This document shows, piece by piece, positions 1-9,166 of a stretch of DNA of 64,000 nucleotides. This DNA comes from a virus. The notes under the pieces are model-generated. The model saw only the letters and a program-made list of their open reading frames with translations. It made no database searches and was not told where the DNA came from. Where the stretch lies: positions 1-64,000 of the IMG/VR virus record IMGVR_UViG_3300018080_000104. One strand, given 5' to 3'. Position 1 is the stretch's first letter, and each line of letters opens with the position of its first letter. The position numbers and the translations under genes are program-made.

Positions 1-855
1 CAGAATCCATTCTGGCCTCCAATGCTCGCAATTTACCGCACCCATTCTTTCTGGAATCTTGACATTATGCCAGTGATACAGATTGAACCCCCAGTACTCT
101 ACACTAGGCACGCCGTTACCATGCAGCTCGTAGATTGGAAATTCAAACGGCTCCCTGGTCTTACCAGTTATGTTCCACCGAATCTTTTTTGGTTTCGGTA
201 GGATGACTAGTTTGTTATCGTATTCGCCGATGATTGGACACAGAAGGCAGAATGCGCGGAGTAGGAGTAGCTTTTTCTTATCCAGCTTGCATCCCCAGCT
301 TTCTGCGATTAAGTATCGGCAAAGCCACCACGACCACCAAATACCGCAGTAGCGCAGTTTGAGTTTGTCACGGAGTCTGGCACGGAGCCCGGCATTGAGC
401 CCGGCATCGCGCCTATCACGGAGCCCGACATCGAGCCCGGCATGGAGCCCGACATCGAGCCCGGCATGGAGCCCGTCATAGAGCCCGTCATAGAGCCCGT
501 CATAGAGCCCGTCATAGAGCCCGCCGCTGAGCCCATCACGGAGCCCGGCATCGAGCCCGTCACGGAGCCCGGCATAGAGCCCGGCATCGAGCCCGTCACG
601 GAGCCCGGCATGGAGCCCGGCATCGAGCCCGGCATTGAGCCCGTCATAGAGCCCGTCATAGAGCCCGGCGTGGAACCCGTCATAGAGCCCGGCGTGGAAC
701 CCGCTATTGAGCTTGCTCGATAGAATTTGCGATAATGCCAGATATCCCAGCGTATTTGCTGGAACGGTTTGGCTTGCCATTACAGCGTGGATTATCTCGC
801 GAGCACGATCAAAGTCAGTTGGTTTTAGATCATCGATCTGCACTTTTTTCGTCAT
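1..855 (-). CDS. Tetrapeptide-repeat protein, DUF6745-like C-terminal part (partial, runs off left edge)
   Basis: The reading frame is open from an ATG at 855 to base 1 (285 codons, no stop), so the C-terminus lies outside the window. An AGAGGA ribosome site precedes the ATG. Residues 1-50 are ordinary sequence ([12 protein letters not shown]...). About 28 tetrapeptides of the form G-L-X-(D/A/V) follow. Next comes a Trp-rich stretch (WWSWW), a segment like [19 protein letters not shown], and a Trp/His motif ([13 protein letters not shown]). A Trp-rich core followed by a 'YxWHxxxxPE'-type ending and a preceding tetrapeptide array resembles DUF6745 proteins from memory; the function of that family is unknown. 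The plus strand and a second minus frame also look open across the repeat because it is a 12-bp periodic array. Only this frame has an RBS and non-repeat sequence on both sides. Confidence 0.72.
   Translation of the reverse strand, partial: MTKKVQIDDLKPTDFDRAREIIHAVMASQTVPANTLGYLALSQILSSKLNSGFHAGLYDGFHAGLYDGLYDGLNAGLDAGLHAGLRDGLDAGLYAGLRDGLDAGLRDGLSGGLYDGLYDGLYDGLYDGLHAGLDVGLHAGLDVGLRDRRDAGLNAGLRARLRDKLKLRYCGIWWSWWLCRYLIAESWGCKLDKKKLLLLRAFCLLCPIIGEYDNKLVILPKPKKIRWNITGKTREPFEFPIYELHGNGVPSVEYWGFNLYHWHNVKIPERMGAVNCEHWRPEWIL
367..702 (-). repeat. 12-bp tandem array (about 28 units) inside the left-edge gene
   Basis: The plus strand reads as repeated units like gagcccgtcata or gagcccggcatc. On the minus strand each unit encodes Gly-Leu-X-Asp/Ala/Val, with X being Tyr, Asp, His, Arg or Asn. 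The 12-bp unit keeps the frame, so slippage would change protein length by four residues. Four GLYD units in a row are identical at the DNA level. Confidence 0.95.
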
Positions 856-959
856 TATGTCCTCTTTTAGCAAAAAGCTCGCTTAGTCTTTTGGTGAGCC
901 TTGGTCCATGAAAATGGTAAGAAACCCGCCTATAATTGGCGCAGAATGTCGCACAGATT

Positions 960-975
960 TGTCTGCTGACAGACA
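960..975 (-). other. Hairpin after methyltransferase gene
   Basis: TGTCTG and CAGACA pair around a 4-nt loop, directly after the stop of the methyltransferase gene. No U-run follows on the minus strand, so this is not a canonical intrinsic terminator. A similar hairpin (CTGTCTG-TCGG-CAGACAG) lies within coding sequence near 13055. Confidence 0.4.
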
Positions 976-979
976 GATT

Positions 980-1594
980 TTATCGCAAATCCCAGAGGCC
1001 CATCATTCGCTGCTTCGGCTGCATGCCTTTGCCTACTTTTGGAATGAGCCGCAACGGCTTGGGGAAGTTGAAAGGCGGCAGGCATAGATTGTAGAAGCCT
1101 CCGCCGTATTTATACGTGTCCCGGTTGGCCTCGGTGGCAGGGAAGTGGTTGATCAACAGCCACTTCGTTTTGGTAGCGAGTACCTGCTGAATAGCTAAGT
1201 ATGCATCCCACACCGACAGGTGCTGAATGACGTCTTTCACGATGACTGCATCACAAGCGGGCAACACGTCAGTCGTGATGTCCCGGACCAAAAATCTTAT
1301 GCTTTTGGTACTGTACTTGCGATTGCAGTCATCGATCATATCCTTCACAATGTCGACGCCGATGTACTTAACTTTGGCGTCCTTGAGCAAGTGCTGCATG
1401 AAGTGAAAATCTCCGCAGCCTGCGTCCAGTACGCTGCGAATCTTGAACTCTTCAATCAGCTTGGCAAGAAGCTCGCGATAGGTGGCCGTAGCCGCCAATG
1501 TCGAACCGCCGCCGGATGCAGTTTGCTTGTTCTTCCAGCCACAGTTCTTGTATATTTCGCTGAACTTCTCGCGGAGCGTAATAATTACGTCCAT
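980..1594 (-). CDS. Class I SAM-dependent methyltransferase
   Basis: A 204-aa protein with the Rossmann methyltransferase signature. Motif I is VLDAGCGDF (about residues 55-63), motif II is the acidic end of strand 2 (YIGVDIV), and a later DAVIVKDVIQHL strand/helix corresponds to the post-IV region. The fold transfers a methyl group from S-adenosylmethionine; the substrate cannot be read from the sequence. A Gly-rich ASGGGSTL segment precedes motif I, as in several phage and glycan methyltransferases. It is transcribed alone: a TTATAATGCCG-type promoter motif lies 13 nt upstream of the ATG and a terminator lies further upstream. DNA, protein or glycan modification are all possible. Confidence 0.82.
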   Translation of the reverse strand: MDVIITLREKFSEIYKNCGWKNKQTASGGGSTLAATATYRELLAKLIEEFKIRSVLDAGCGDFHFMQHLLKDAKVKYIGVDIVKDMIDDCNRKYSTKSIRFLVRDITTDVLPACDAVIVKDVIQHLSVWDAYLAIQQVLATKTKWLLINHFPATEANRDTYKYGGGFYNLCLPPFNFPKPLRLIPKVGKGMQPKQRMMGLWDLR

Positions 1595-1606
1595 TGCTCT
1601 ATCACT

Positions 1607-1617
1607 TTATAATGCCG
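1607..1617 (-). promoter_or_regulatory. Promoter-like 11-mer CGGCATTATAA
   Basis: One of five exact copies of this 11-mer in the window (also 19311, 20837, 23041 and 31569). Each lies upstream of a minus-strand gene or operon, here 13 nt before the methyltransferase ATG. TATAAA resembles a -10 box; a weak TTTACT lies 16 nt upstream. Promoter function is inferred. Confidence 0.55.
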
Positions 1618-1702
1618 TTTTTACCAGAGTAAATTAGGGATAAACCATCCCAACGAAGCGTGCATTTCTATTTTGCTGCCATAATCGGCTGCTGTCAAGG
1701 GC

Positions 1703-1741
1703 ATAGCTAAAAAACAGGCCGGCATAGAACACGCCGGCCTG
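1703..1741 (-). terminator. Intrinsic terminator after the 815-aa virion-type gene
   Basis: On the minus strand a 9-bp stem (CAGGCCGGC/GCCGGCCTG) is followed by TTTTTT and then AGCTATGCC. It lies about 110 nt beyond the stop at 1853. The AGCTAT tail recurs at other terminators of this window. Confidence 0.85.
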
Positions 1742-1791
1742 CCAGATCAGCACCGCCTTCTGCCGAAGGTTATTCGCATTGTAGTAAAACC

Positions 1792-1841
1792 CCCGAGCCA
1801 GTCAACGCGACGAAGCGGGTTTTTTCGCGGACCGGCTCGGG
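1792..1841 (-). other. Long imperfect stem-loop in the 3' untranslated region
   Basis: CCCGAGCC pairs with GGCTCGGG, and an inner CGCGA pairs with TCGCG. The structure lies between the stop of the 815-aa gene and its terminator. It could stabilise the 3' end or take part in processing; no known RNA family is recognised. Confidence 0.4.
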
Positions 1842-1852
1842 AGCCCGATGAC

Positions 1853-4300
1853 TTACAGTCGGCTCTTCAATCTTCGCATTCTTGCAACCTGTTCTGGTGT
1901 GACTTTCTCGTTTGGCCCTAGCCGCTTTTCTTTACGCAATATTCCTGTCATTACCTGAGCCAGTTTTTTGTCGCTGTACCACCAAAGCCCCCGTAGCAAT
2001 TTATTTTTCTGCTCTTCCTTCATTCCCTTGAAAAAAGCGATCAGATCTTTGTCATCGCCCTCCATGATTTCGCTGAAACTGGGAGGCGCCTCTTCTAGTC
2101 CGCCAGGCGCAGCCGCTCCTGTTGGCGGCCCCTGTATTCCACCGCTTGCCGTTCCTGTCTCGGCTCCAGGCGTCGCTGTAGTCACCCCCGACGCAGTTGC
2201 GCCAGGTTCTTTCAGCGAAATGGTGTTTGTTGCAGCCGCCGCCTCTGCGGGCGTTTCTGGCTGCGCCGCGTCCATCGGCGTCGTATCGCCGTAGGCGCCT
2301 CCCAGCGGCTTATAGTCCTGCGTGGCCAAAAGTCCAATATCGTGGGCTTTGCCCAATCCCCAGTTGATGATCGGATCCAAGATCCCCGTAGGCAGCATCA
2401 TGCCTACGGCTCCCGTACCGGCCATCAGCATTCCTGCGAGCTCGTTTTTACCCATCAGAGCCATTGCCCCGCCGACCAGCGCCAGCGGAATGCCGAGAGC
2501 TACTCCGAGCTTGTGGTGAACCGGCGTTTGCGGATCGGTAAACCAACCTGTAATCCGCTTCATGATACCGGGATCTTGCAGCATCTGCTCCACGTCTTGC
2601 GACGATAAACCCCCTTGCGTGACTGTTCCGAAATCTTTGAGAATGTTTGCCAGCGTTTCCCTGTCCGGCGGCCCGCCGGCAAATACCTTTGCCATCTTCC
2701 GACCGTACTTTGCAGGATCGTTTGCCGCTTCGGCCGCAATTCGCTGCATGATATATTCGCGCAGCTCTTTTTCGACCGGCTTCCAGCCGTTTACGCCTCG
2801 TTGCTTAATAAGCATTTCGGCCCGAGCAAACTGTTTCGGTTTCCAAATTTGGTCTGGGCTGGGCATTGCTTTTGCATATTTCTGGGCCTTTGCGTACAGG
2901 GCACTTTCCGGATCGAGTGGCTTTCCCCAGGGATCAACGGGCGGCTGCATTGCCATCTCTACTTGCCCCGACTGATTCGGCTGTCCTGGCGTCGGCTGTG
3001 TTGGCTGGCCTGTGGGCGGCTGTTGTTGGCCTTGTGCTAGCTGTGGCTGTCCTGTAGGCGAAGCAGGCTGCGGACTTGGTGTTGGCGCTTGGTTTCTCAT
3101 GCTATTGGCAATTTCGGCCCGCATTTTCGCTTCTGCAAAATCGAACTCTGGACCGCTCTTACGGCCCCCGGCCGCCACCATTGCGTACGCAGCAATCTGT
3201 CTGTTTAAGTCTTCGAGCGAAATCTCTTGCCGGTTGGCATACCTTTGAAGTGCATTCGGCACGTCGGCCGTAAGCTGATTCAAATTAGCCGTATTTTTTG
3301 CCAGCTCTTCCGCACTTCCCGCTTCCGCTATGCCTCTCATGACGTTGTCCGCTACTTTGCTCGTTCCGATAAGAGCCGCAAGTGGGCCAACCGTTTGTGC
3401 GCCGGGGATTTTCGCTAAATGGGGCAAGGCTGCTTTTCCTCCCTTGGCGCCGGCATAAGTCGCTATAGGCCATGTAGTGGCAGACGTCATACCGCCGCCA
3501 TATGCGTGCAGCGCTTTGTCGCTCGGCAGCATATAACTGCTCGGACTGTAAAGTCTGCCTGGTCCTTTCGGCGCATACCGTGACTGGGCCTTCATATAAG
3601 TTTCCGATTCCGGATGGAGCTTGCTGCCTATCATAGTTACCGGATCGCGTAGTCTGAACCCGCCGGGCAACGGCAAACCTTGCGACCGCTGCTTGGCATA
3701 CGCGCCAAAATACATCGGCTGAAACCCTTGCCACATTTCCCGCCAAAACGACGGAGTTTCATCCGGCCTGTAACCCCATCCCTTGTTATAGCCGACCACT
3801 TCCGCTCCCGCCTTCCGAAGAGCAGAGTAGTCTGCTCCGGACTGCGACGGCGCCGGAGCAGACTGGCTCTGCGGAGCGGATTCAAAGAATTCGTGCCAGG
3901 CGTCGTCGAGCTCCGGGTCGGATGCGGCTTCCTTGAGCACTGCATCCGCCATCTGCTCGAACGACATGCCGCGGGCAATACAGCCCATCAACGTATTGTG
4001 ACAGTGCGCTCGCTTGGTTCTTGTTCGGTAATCGCTGGTTGTCGTTTGGGCAGGCGCCATGTTTACCTGCGATGTGGGTAGTCCTGTGCCGCTACTGGCA
4101 GGTACGTTTGCTGCAGCGCGTCCAAACACGGGGCTGTTGAGTATACTGGGCAGCTGCACAGCCTCTTTGTCATACGGCCATACCGCCCGCGCTTTGCGCT
4201 TGCGATATTTGCGATTGGAAAACTCATCCTTGAAATTATCGTCGTCCTTGACGAATTTTCGTAGGGCGGAATAGTTTTTATCGAGTGCTATCGGATCCAT
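1853..4300 (-). CDS. Large low-complexity virion-type protein (815 aa)
   Basis: I do not recognise a named family. The N-terminus is charged, with KYRKRKARAVW near residue 31. A central segment is rich in Pro, Gln and Thr (roughly 395-450). A hydrophobic, glycine-rich stretch follows (VALGIPLALVGGAMALMG and AGMLMAGTGAVGMMLP, roughly 610-660) that could cross or insert into a membrane. An Ala/Thr/Pro linker and a basic C-terminus complete it. This pattern is common in internal or ejection proteins of phage virions. It lies in a run with two similar giant genes (ends 5785 and 8643) and ends in a strong terminator. AAGG upstream of the ATG is a modest ribosome site. Virion assignment is inferred from composition and context only. 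Confidence 0.75.
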   Translation of the reverse strand: MDPIALDKNYSALRKFVKDDDNFKDEFSNRKYRKRKARAVWPYDKEAVQLPSILNSPVFGRAAANVPASSGTGLPTSQVNMAPAQTTTSDYRTRTKRAHCHNTLMGCIARGMSFEQMADAVLKEAASDPELDDAWHEFFESAPQSQSAPAPSQSGADYSALRKAGAEVVGYNKGWGYRPDETPSFWREMWQGFQPMYFGAYAKQRSQGLPLPGGFRLRDPVTMIGSKLHPESETYMKAQSRYAPKGPGRLYSPSSYMLPSDKALHAYGGGMTSATTWPIATYAGAKGGKAALPHLAKIPGAQTVGPLAALIGTSKVADNVMRGIAEAGSAEELAKNTANLNQLTADVPNALQRYANRQEISLEDLNRQIAAYAMVAAGGRKSGPEFDFAEAKMRAEIANSMRNQAPTPSPQPASPTGQPQLAQGQQQPPTGQPTQPTPGQPNQSGQVEMAMQPPVDPWGKPLDPESALYAKAQKYAKAMPSPDQIWKPKQFARAEMLIKQRGVNGWKPVEKELREYIMQRIAAEAANDPAKYGRKMAKVFAGGPPDRETLANILKDFGTVTQGGLSSQDVEQMLQDPGIMKRITGWFTDPQTPVHHKLGVALGIPLALVGGAMALMGKNELAGMLMAGTGAVGMMLPTGILDPIINWGLGKAHDIGLLATQDYKPLGGAYGDTTPMDAAQPETPAEAAAATNTISLKEPGATASGVTTATPGAETGTASGGIQGPPTGAAAPGGLEEAPPSFSEIMEGDDKDLIAFFKGMKEEQKNKLLRGLWWYSDKKLAQVMTGILRKEKRLGPNEKVTPEQVARMRRLKSRL

Positions 4301-4309
4301 AGCTATACC

Positions 4310-5785
4310 TTAAAAGATGCTTTTGCCGGTGCTGAACGGATTGCTCGCCATCGTGCCATACTGCGGGCCGCCTGCCAGCATGCCGGTCTGCGCCAAGTTC
4401 TGTTTCATCTGCGGAGCGCTGGACTGCATTGGCTGGCCGCCAAACATCGGCTGTCCGCTCTGCGGTGCCGGCCAGCCTGGCGGGACCGGCATGCCTCTTT
4501 GCGCCCGCATCGTTGCTACAGTATTCTGCAGCTTTTTGTTCGCCGCCGCTGCTTCTTGCGCAGCTCTAGTTTTCCGTCTTTCTATGTTTGCAGCCAACTG
4601 CCCTTGATATTGGGCTTTTCCTCTATTGAACTCCTGCATCTTCTCCGCAGCGAGCGCATCTGACGATCCCGGTGCCGGCGCTTGGTTCGGGTCATACATT
4701 GACGGTACACCCCGCTGGCCAGGAATCGGCTTTCCCGTGTATGGACTCACGCCGCCTGCAACGCTTGGCTTCTGTGACAAGGGGCCAAGCATGTTGAAGC
4801 TGCTGCTCAACGCTGTTTGTGCCGGCATCGTCGGCGGTGGAGCCGGCGGCGTCCAGTGTTTGCCCCAGCCTTGCTCTTTGGCATTCTGAGCAATTGCCGA
4901 TGTCGGTGCCGTTTCTTGTCCTTTAGCCTTCGCAATCATATCGTCGAAATGCTTGGCTGTCTCCGGGTTCCTTTCGCGATTGGCTTCGGCAGCTCGCTGC
5001 CATCGTTCTATCTTGCTGCCGCCAGCAGTCTCTTCGCGCATGCGCTGCAAATATCCGGGTACATCCCGCACCCTGTTGACAAACTGTGGCCCTCCCCTTG
5101 TGGCATTGCCGAACACGTCAGGCTGCGCACCGCCGCCTGCATACCAATCTTGGAGACGTGCTGCGTTCTCGGCGTCCTGCCTCGCTTGTGCCCCTGTCCA
5201 CGTCTTCATCGCGTTCTCGTACAGCCGGCGTCTTTCGGGCGGAAGATCCTTGATGAAGCCCATAGGGTCTTCTTGCGGCGCTTGAGCCGTCTCTGCCGGC
5301 TGTTGCAAGGTTCCACCCGGAACCGACAAGTCGGGGCCTCCAGGATTGAACATAGGCTGGTGGCTGAGCCCCTTGGCGCCGTAACTGCTCGCAGGCGACG
5401 GCAGCGTGGGCGAAAGGTCCAAATTTTGTAGGCCTGGGCCTGATTGTGAATACCAATTCTGTGGACCGGATGCCTGCGACAACTCTTGCTTTGTCTGAGC
5501 AGCGCGTTCTGCCTGCGCTGTAGGCTCAAAAGGCCCGGCAGTAGGAGTGCTACTGTTGCTCGTCGTGGGCTGTTGTCGCTCGTTCCACCAGTCCGTGTCG
5601 GCCTGGCGGGCAGCTTGCTGCGCTGGCGTCGATTCGTCTTCCGTGGGATTGGCATACCACTTTTGCGCTTCAGACGAAAAGGGATCTTCGAAATAATCTA
5701 TATCCGGCCACGCCTCCGTCAGACTTGGCAGGGCTGCGACCTTCAACAGACCGCTCGCCGCTTCCAGCAATTCTTTAGTCGTCAT
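4310..5785 (-). CDS. Pro/Gln/Ala-rich protein, probable virion component (491 aa)
   Basis: The frame extends upstream to 5992, but I choose the ATG at 5785. It has an AGGAG site and avoids a 180-nt overlap with the upstream gene, whose stop is at 5815. The N-terminus (MTTKELLEAASGLLK) is a short amphipathic helix. The rest is mostly disordered, rich in Gln, Pro, Ala and Gly, with a charged helical part near the middle (KIERWQRAAEANRERNPETA). No catalytic motif is visible. It sits between two giant proteins of similar composition, so a structural role is the simplest reading. Function unknown. Confidence 0.72.
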   Translation of the reverse strand: MTTKELLEAASGLLKVAALPSLTEAWPDIDYFEDPFSSEAQKWYANPTEDESTPAQQAARQADTDWWNERQQPTTSNSSTPTAGPFEPTAQAERAAQTKQELSQASGPQNWYSQSGPGLQNLDLSPTLPSPASSYGAKGLSHQPMFNPGGPDLSVPGGTLQQPAETAQAPQEDPMGFIKDLPPERRRLYENAMKTWTGAQARQDAENAARLQDWYAGGGAQPDVFGNATRGGPQFVNRVRDVPGYLQRMREETAGGSKIERWQRAAEANRERNPETAKHFDDMIAKAKGQETAPTSAIAQNAKEQGWGKHWTPPAPPPTMPAQTALSSSFNMLGPLSQKPSVAGGVSPYTGKPIPGQRGVPSMYDPNQAPAPGSSDALAAEKMQEFNRGKAQYQGQLAANIERRKTRAAQEAAAANKKLQNTVATMRAQRGMPVPPGWPAPQSGQPMFGGQPMQSSAPQMKQNLAQTGMLAGGPQYGTMASNPFSTGKSIF

Positions 5786-5814
5786 ATCCTTTGCTCCTGA
5801 ATGGCTCCACGCAG

Positions 5815-8643
5815 TTAGCGGTTTTGGAACGCTTTGATGACCGGACCGAAATCGGGGTGCGGTTGTACAGCCTTCGCCCCAGTCACCGTGTTTACCCCTC
5901 GCACTGCCGGACGCATCGCAGCCCTGCGAAGCTGCGAATACACCTGATTGCCCGTCGTGCCAAATCTGGCAGCCTGCTGCGCCAGCGTCCATTTAAGCTT
6001 CGGCGACACGTTTGTCGGCATAGTGCCTGCAGCACGATTCTTGAACATCTCCACATTGCGAGGCAAAGGCTTAGCGGCAATGTTTGCACCGGTGGCTGCG
6101 CCCGCAGGCGCCGTGCCCGGAACAGCAGCGCCACGAACAGTCCCGGCCGGTGTCGCACTCGTCTTCCACAGGCCGAGAGCACCCAACAAAGCCTTCTTTA
6201 TCATGACTTTCCTGGTATACGACTTCGACGGCGCTCTTTTGGGCTTGCCCATTCCGCTGCATGCAGCCTTTGCGCGGCCTTTTTCGCCAATGGGAATACC
6301 GATCGGGCCCTTGCCCTTGCCACGGCCTAACCCGCGGCCTTTGCCTTGGGAGCGGATTTTGCTGCCTGGGCAAGCTTCGGCCTTGGCCTCGGCTTCCATC
6401 TTGTCGAGCCTGGTATAGTAGTCTTTGAACTCTTCAAGATGGTCCTTGGCAATTTCTCTCGCCTTGGCCGGATCGGGTGTGTGTTCCTTCTCAACCTTCA
6501 CGCCCATCCGAAGCTGCTTGGCCGAGTAGTTCTTCGAGGACTTGCCCTTGGCCTTACCGCCGGGGATCAGATCCTTGACCTTGGCCTCCTTCTCGCCGAT
6601 GCCCGGATACTTGGCATGCACCTTGGCACGGACCTGCGCCTTTTCGCTGGAACTGCCATGCTGCGACACTCGAGCCAGCGCATTTCGGGCGTGTGCCTTG
6701 TCGGGAATAGGATAATTCCCGGATTCCGCTTTCTCGCCCTTATTTTCAGCCTTCGACGGAATAGCAAAGTCCTTCTTCTTGATCTTCGTCCGGGCCTTCG
6801 TCGTCAGCATCTTGGCCTTCTTCTCGCCAATAGGAATGCCGATCGGCCCCTTGCCCTTGCCTCGACCCAGCCCGCGGCCTTTTCCCTTGGAACGGATCTT
6901 GCTGCCGGGACACGGCTTGTCCTTTTTGCTGCTCTCGGCCAGCTTAAACATCAGAGCGTCTGCAAAATCGAGTGCGTTTGTAGTCATCGCTTCTTTTTCC
7001 TCGTCTTTCTTTTTTGGTTTACGACTAGCCAGCCAAGCACCAAGTCCGCCACCTCCAAGCACAGCAGCCGGTAAACCAATCTGCGCCCATGCCGGCATAC
7101 TCTTGTATTTGCTCAGCAGATTTTCGAGGAAACCCGGTTTATAGGGTACCGCCTTCGAACTGAGCGAGGCGGGCGCTGCCGCAAGCTGCTGCAGCCGAGC
7201 AGGGCGATCGACTTTTCCAGTGCCAACTCTTAACATAGAACCGTCGCGTTGTAGCGCGCCACTAGCAACAGGGCCTGGATCGCCGTGCAAAACTGCTTTA
7301 GCTTTAGTCGGCTTGTATCGTCCTAGCAAATAATCCAGGAATCCGCCTTCGTCGATCGACGGCCCGCCTTTGCCTGTCGCAATCTCCCGCAATTCGCTTA
7401 TAGATGGTCGTCCTGCTGCGACCGCAGGAGGCTTCGGGAGAGCGTCTAGTATTTTGTATAGCCGCGCGGAATCACCGCCAAGCTGGCGATGAAGTATCCG
7501 TCCGGCCGGTGTTTTCAGTACACTTTCTGGATCGTCGAGAAACGGTTCGGCAAAGGTATGCAGTTTCCTGCCCAATGTTTGCCTTTGCTTTGCAGACATC
7601 CTGTCCATTATTTGTTGCATCGGATAACCTGCCTCTGCTGTAGCCGCATCGGCTAAAAGATCTCGCTCGGCAGGCGTGAAACCGCTGCCCCCGACTGCAC
7701 GTGTCAGTTTTTGCACCAGCGACGGTTCTGGACTGGCCAAACTCAAATAGCGCTCGGCTTCGGCGCCTGGCAAGCCTGCAATATTACGCGCTGCCGTCGC
7801 CATCGGCGACGAAGGCTCTCGCCGTACAGCCGCTGACGGCGGAACAATGCCAGCAGGCAACTCTGCACTCTCTTTGCCGAGCATCGCCGCAAACTGGGGG
7901 GCGGCCAAACTCTGCATAGCGCGTAACTGTCGTGATTGCATGGCCATATCTCTATCCTTTTGTACTGCAGGGTCTGATAAATAGTCCCGACGAGTTGCGC
8001 CCTCGGGCAGCCTCGTCATCATTTCTCTTATGCCCTCGTTTTCGGCTTTACGGCTAAAATAGGCCGTTAGCGCTGCCAACGTGCCCGCACCTAGCCCGCC
8101 CAAACCGGCACCGATTCCAGCGCCCCTTGCACCGCCTATGCCGCTGCCTAACATGCCGCCACCCAGAGCGCCCGCTCCGCCAAGCAGCAAGGCGGCTAAC
8201 AGTGCCTGCTTGCTGGGCGAAGCCATCATTTCAGGTAATGGTGTGCCATAACTCTTGAAGATCCGCGGAAGCAGATGGCTTGTCTCTTTCTCGATGGCTG
8301 CCTGCTCGTCGTCCGTGAGTTTTCGGCGAGCTCGGGCGGGCAAATATTGCTGCAAGGCCAGCTGCGTTGCATCATAATCGCTTTTCTTCTGCATTTTTGC
8401 CTTATGGCCCAACAGCACGTTGTCGCCCTTGCGGCCGTTGGGATATTTGTCTGCCAGCCATTCCATAAGGCCTAGTTCGCCGCCTTGCGTAAAGAACGAC
8501 AGCTTTTGTGGGCCTTTGCGAGTCTTGCGGAAGATATCGAGTCCGAGGGCTTCACGATCACGGAGCAGCAGATCGCCCATATCCAGAGACGGGAGCCCGC
8601 CTTTTTTCTCCATGCCTTTGCCAGAATCTTTTACGGTTTTCAC
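5815..8643 (-). CDS. Giant virion-type protein with glycine-zipper segment, DUF6582-like motif and duplicated basic peptide (942 aa)
   Basis: Translation most likely starts at the GTG at 8643, seven nt after AGGAG. Residues about 140-190 form a hydrophobic glycine-zipper region (LLGGAGALGGGMLG...). A second hydrophobic segment (IGLPAAVLGGGGLGAWLA) lies near residue 540 before a Lys-rich run. A Cys-Pro-Gly-Ser-Lys peptide rich in Gly, Lys and Arg, ending GPIGIPIGEK, occurs twice (578-608 and 758-788). Between them is a stretch with 'YPIPDKAHARNALARVSQHG', which matches the DUF6582 motif of phage proteins as I recall it. Membrane-active plus nucleic-acid-binding features suit an internal or ejection protein; that is inference. 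An internal MTTNALDFAD near residue 555 could be an alternative start of a shorter product. Confidence 0.75.
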   Translation of the reverse strand: MKTVKDSGKGMEKKGGLPSLDMGDLLLRDREALGLDIFRKTRKGPQKLSFFTQGGELGLMEWLADKYPNGRKGDNVLLGHKAKMQKKSDYDATQLALQQYLPARARRKLTDDEQAAIEKETSHLLPRIFKSYGTPLPEMMASPSKQALLAALLLGGAGALGGGMLGSGIGGARGAGIGAGLGGLGAGTLAALTAYFSRKAENEGIREMMTRLPEGATRRDYLSDPAVQKDRDMAMQSRQLRAMQSLAAPQFAAMLGKESAELPAGIVPPSAAVRREPSSPMATAARNIAGLPGAEAERYLSLASPEPSLVQKLTRAVGGSGFTPAERDLLADAATAEAGYPMQQIMDRMSAKQRQTLGRKLHTFAEPFLDDPESVLKTPAGRILHRQLGGDSARLYKILDALPKPPAVAAGRPSISELREIATGKGGPSIDEGGFLDYLLGRYKPTKAKAVLHGDPGPVASGALQRDGSMLRVGTGKVDRPARLQQLAAAPASLSSKAVPYKPGFLENLLSKYKSMPAWAQIGLPAAVLGGGGLGAWLASRKPKKKDEEKEAMTTNALDFADALMFKLAESSKKDKPCPGSKIRSKGKGRGLGRGKGKGPIGIPIGEKKAKMLTTKARTKIKKKDFAIPSKAENKGEKAESGNYPIPDKAHARNALARVSQHGSSSEKAQVRAKVHAKYPGIGEKEAKVKDLIPGGKAKGKSSKNYSAKQLRMGVKVEKEHTPDPAKAREIAKDHLEEFKDYYTRLDKMEAEAKAEACPGSKIRSQGKGRGLGRGKGKGPIGIPIGEKGRAKAACSGMGKPKRAPSKSYTRKVMIKKALLGALGLWKTSATPAGTVRGAAVPGTAPAGAATGANIAAKPLPRNVEMFKNRAAGTMPTNVSPKLKWTLAQQAARFGTTGNQVYSQLRRAAMRPAVRGVNTVTGAKAVQPHPDFGPVIKAFQNR

Positions 8644-8682
8644 TTCTTTTCTCCTGTTAAATCGTGTTCCCGTGCGACCCTG

Positions 8683-9159
8683 TTATTTCGCTTCCGCATC
8701 TTTCCAGGTCGTCCTCACTCCCTTGTCTCCGTATTCGGCCGCTAGCATCGCCTGTACGGCTCGCTGTATGTCTTTCCGCTGTTCTTCATCACACGTCCAT
8801 CCGTAGGAATATTCTACAGACCCGTCGTCCCACTCGGTTACATCCTCCAAGAATATAACTGGACCACGTATTCTCTTCCATGAAACGCGGGCCGCATGTA
8901 TTGGTATCCACTCCCACTCAAACAAGCTAATCTGCCGGCCTTTAATCCGCGTTGTATGCCAGATACCCACTACCGTGCCAACCAGCCTGCGATATCGCAC
9001 CCGGACCACTTCTTCGACGATCACAACAATTTCGGCTCGTTCTGTTTTCCATCTATCTTCCACCGTCGGGTCCGACTCCGATATGCACGCCGTATGCATC
9101 GTAGCCTCGACTTCGACCCATGCAAAAATCAACGCGAGTATGATTCCATTTCCTACCAT
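8683..9159 (-). CDS. Small protein with hydrophobic N-terminus (158 aa)
   Basis: Not recognised. The first 18 residues (GIILALIFAWVEVEA) form a hydrophobic segment that could be a signal peptide or anchor. The rest is Arg/Val/Trp-rich (WKTERAEIVVIVEEVVRVRYRRLVG) with a likely beta-sheet core, and the C-terminus is helical and charged. It begins a cluster of small membrane or secreted proteins (8683-10436) inserted between giant virion-type genes, which suggests an envelope-directed job. No clear RBS precedes the ATG. Confidence 0.65.
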   Translation of the reverse strand: MVGNGIILALIFAWVEVEATMHTACISESDPTVEDRWKTERAEIVVIVEEVVRVRYRRLVGTVVGIWHTTRIKGRQISLFEWEWIPIHAARVSWKRIRGPVIFLEDVTEWDDGSVEYSYGWTCDEEQRKDIQRAVQAMLAAEYGDKGVRTTWKDAEAK

Positions 9160-9166
9160 GACAGGC

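Noticed and set aside
442-723. Plus-strand ORF of repeated Ile/Met-Glu-Pro and minus-strand frame of Met-X-Gly-Ser repeats
   Set aside because: Both are artefacts of the 12-bp array; only the G-L-X-D frame has an RBS and ordinary sequence on both sides.
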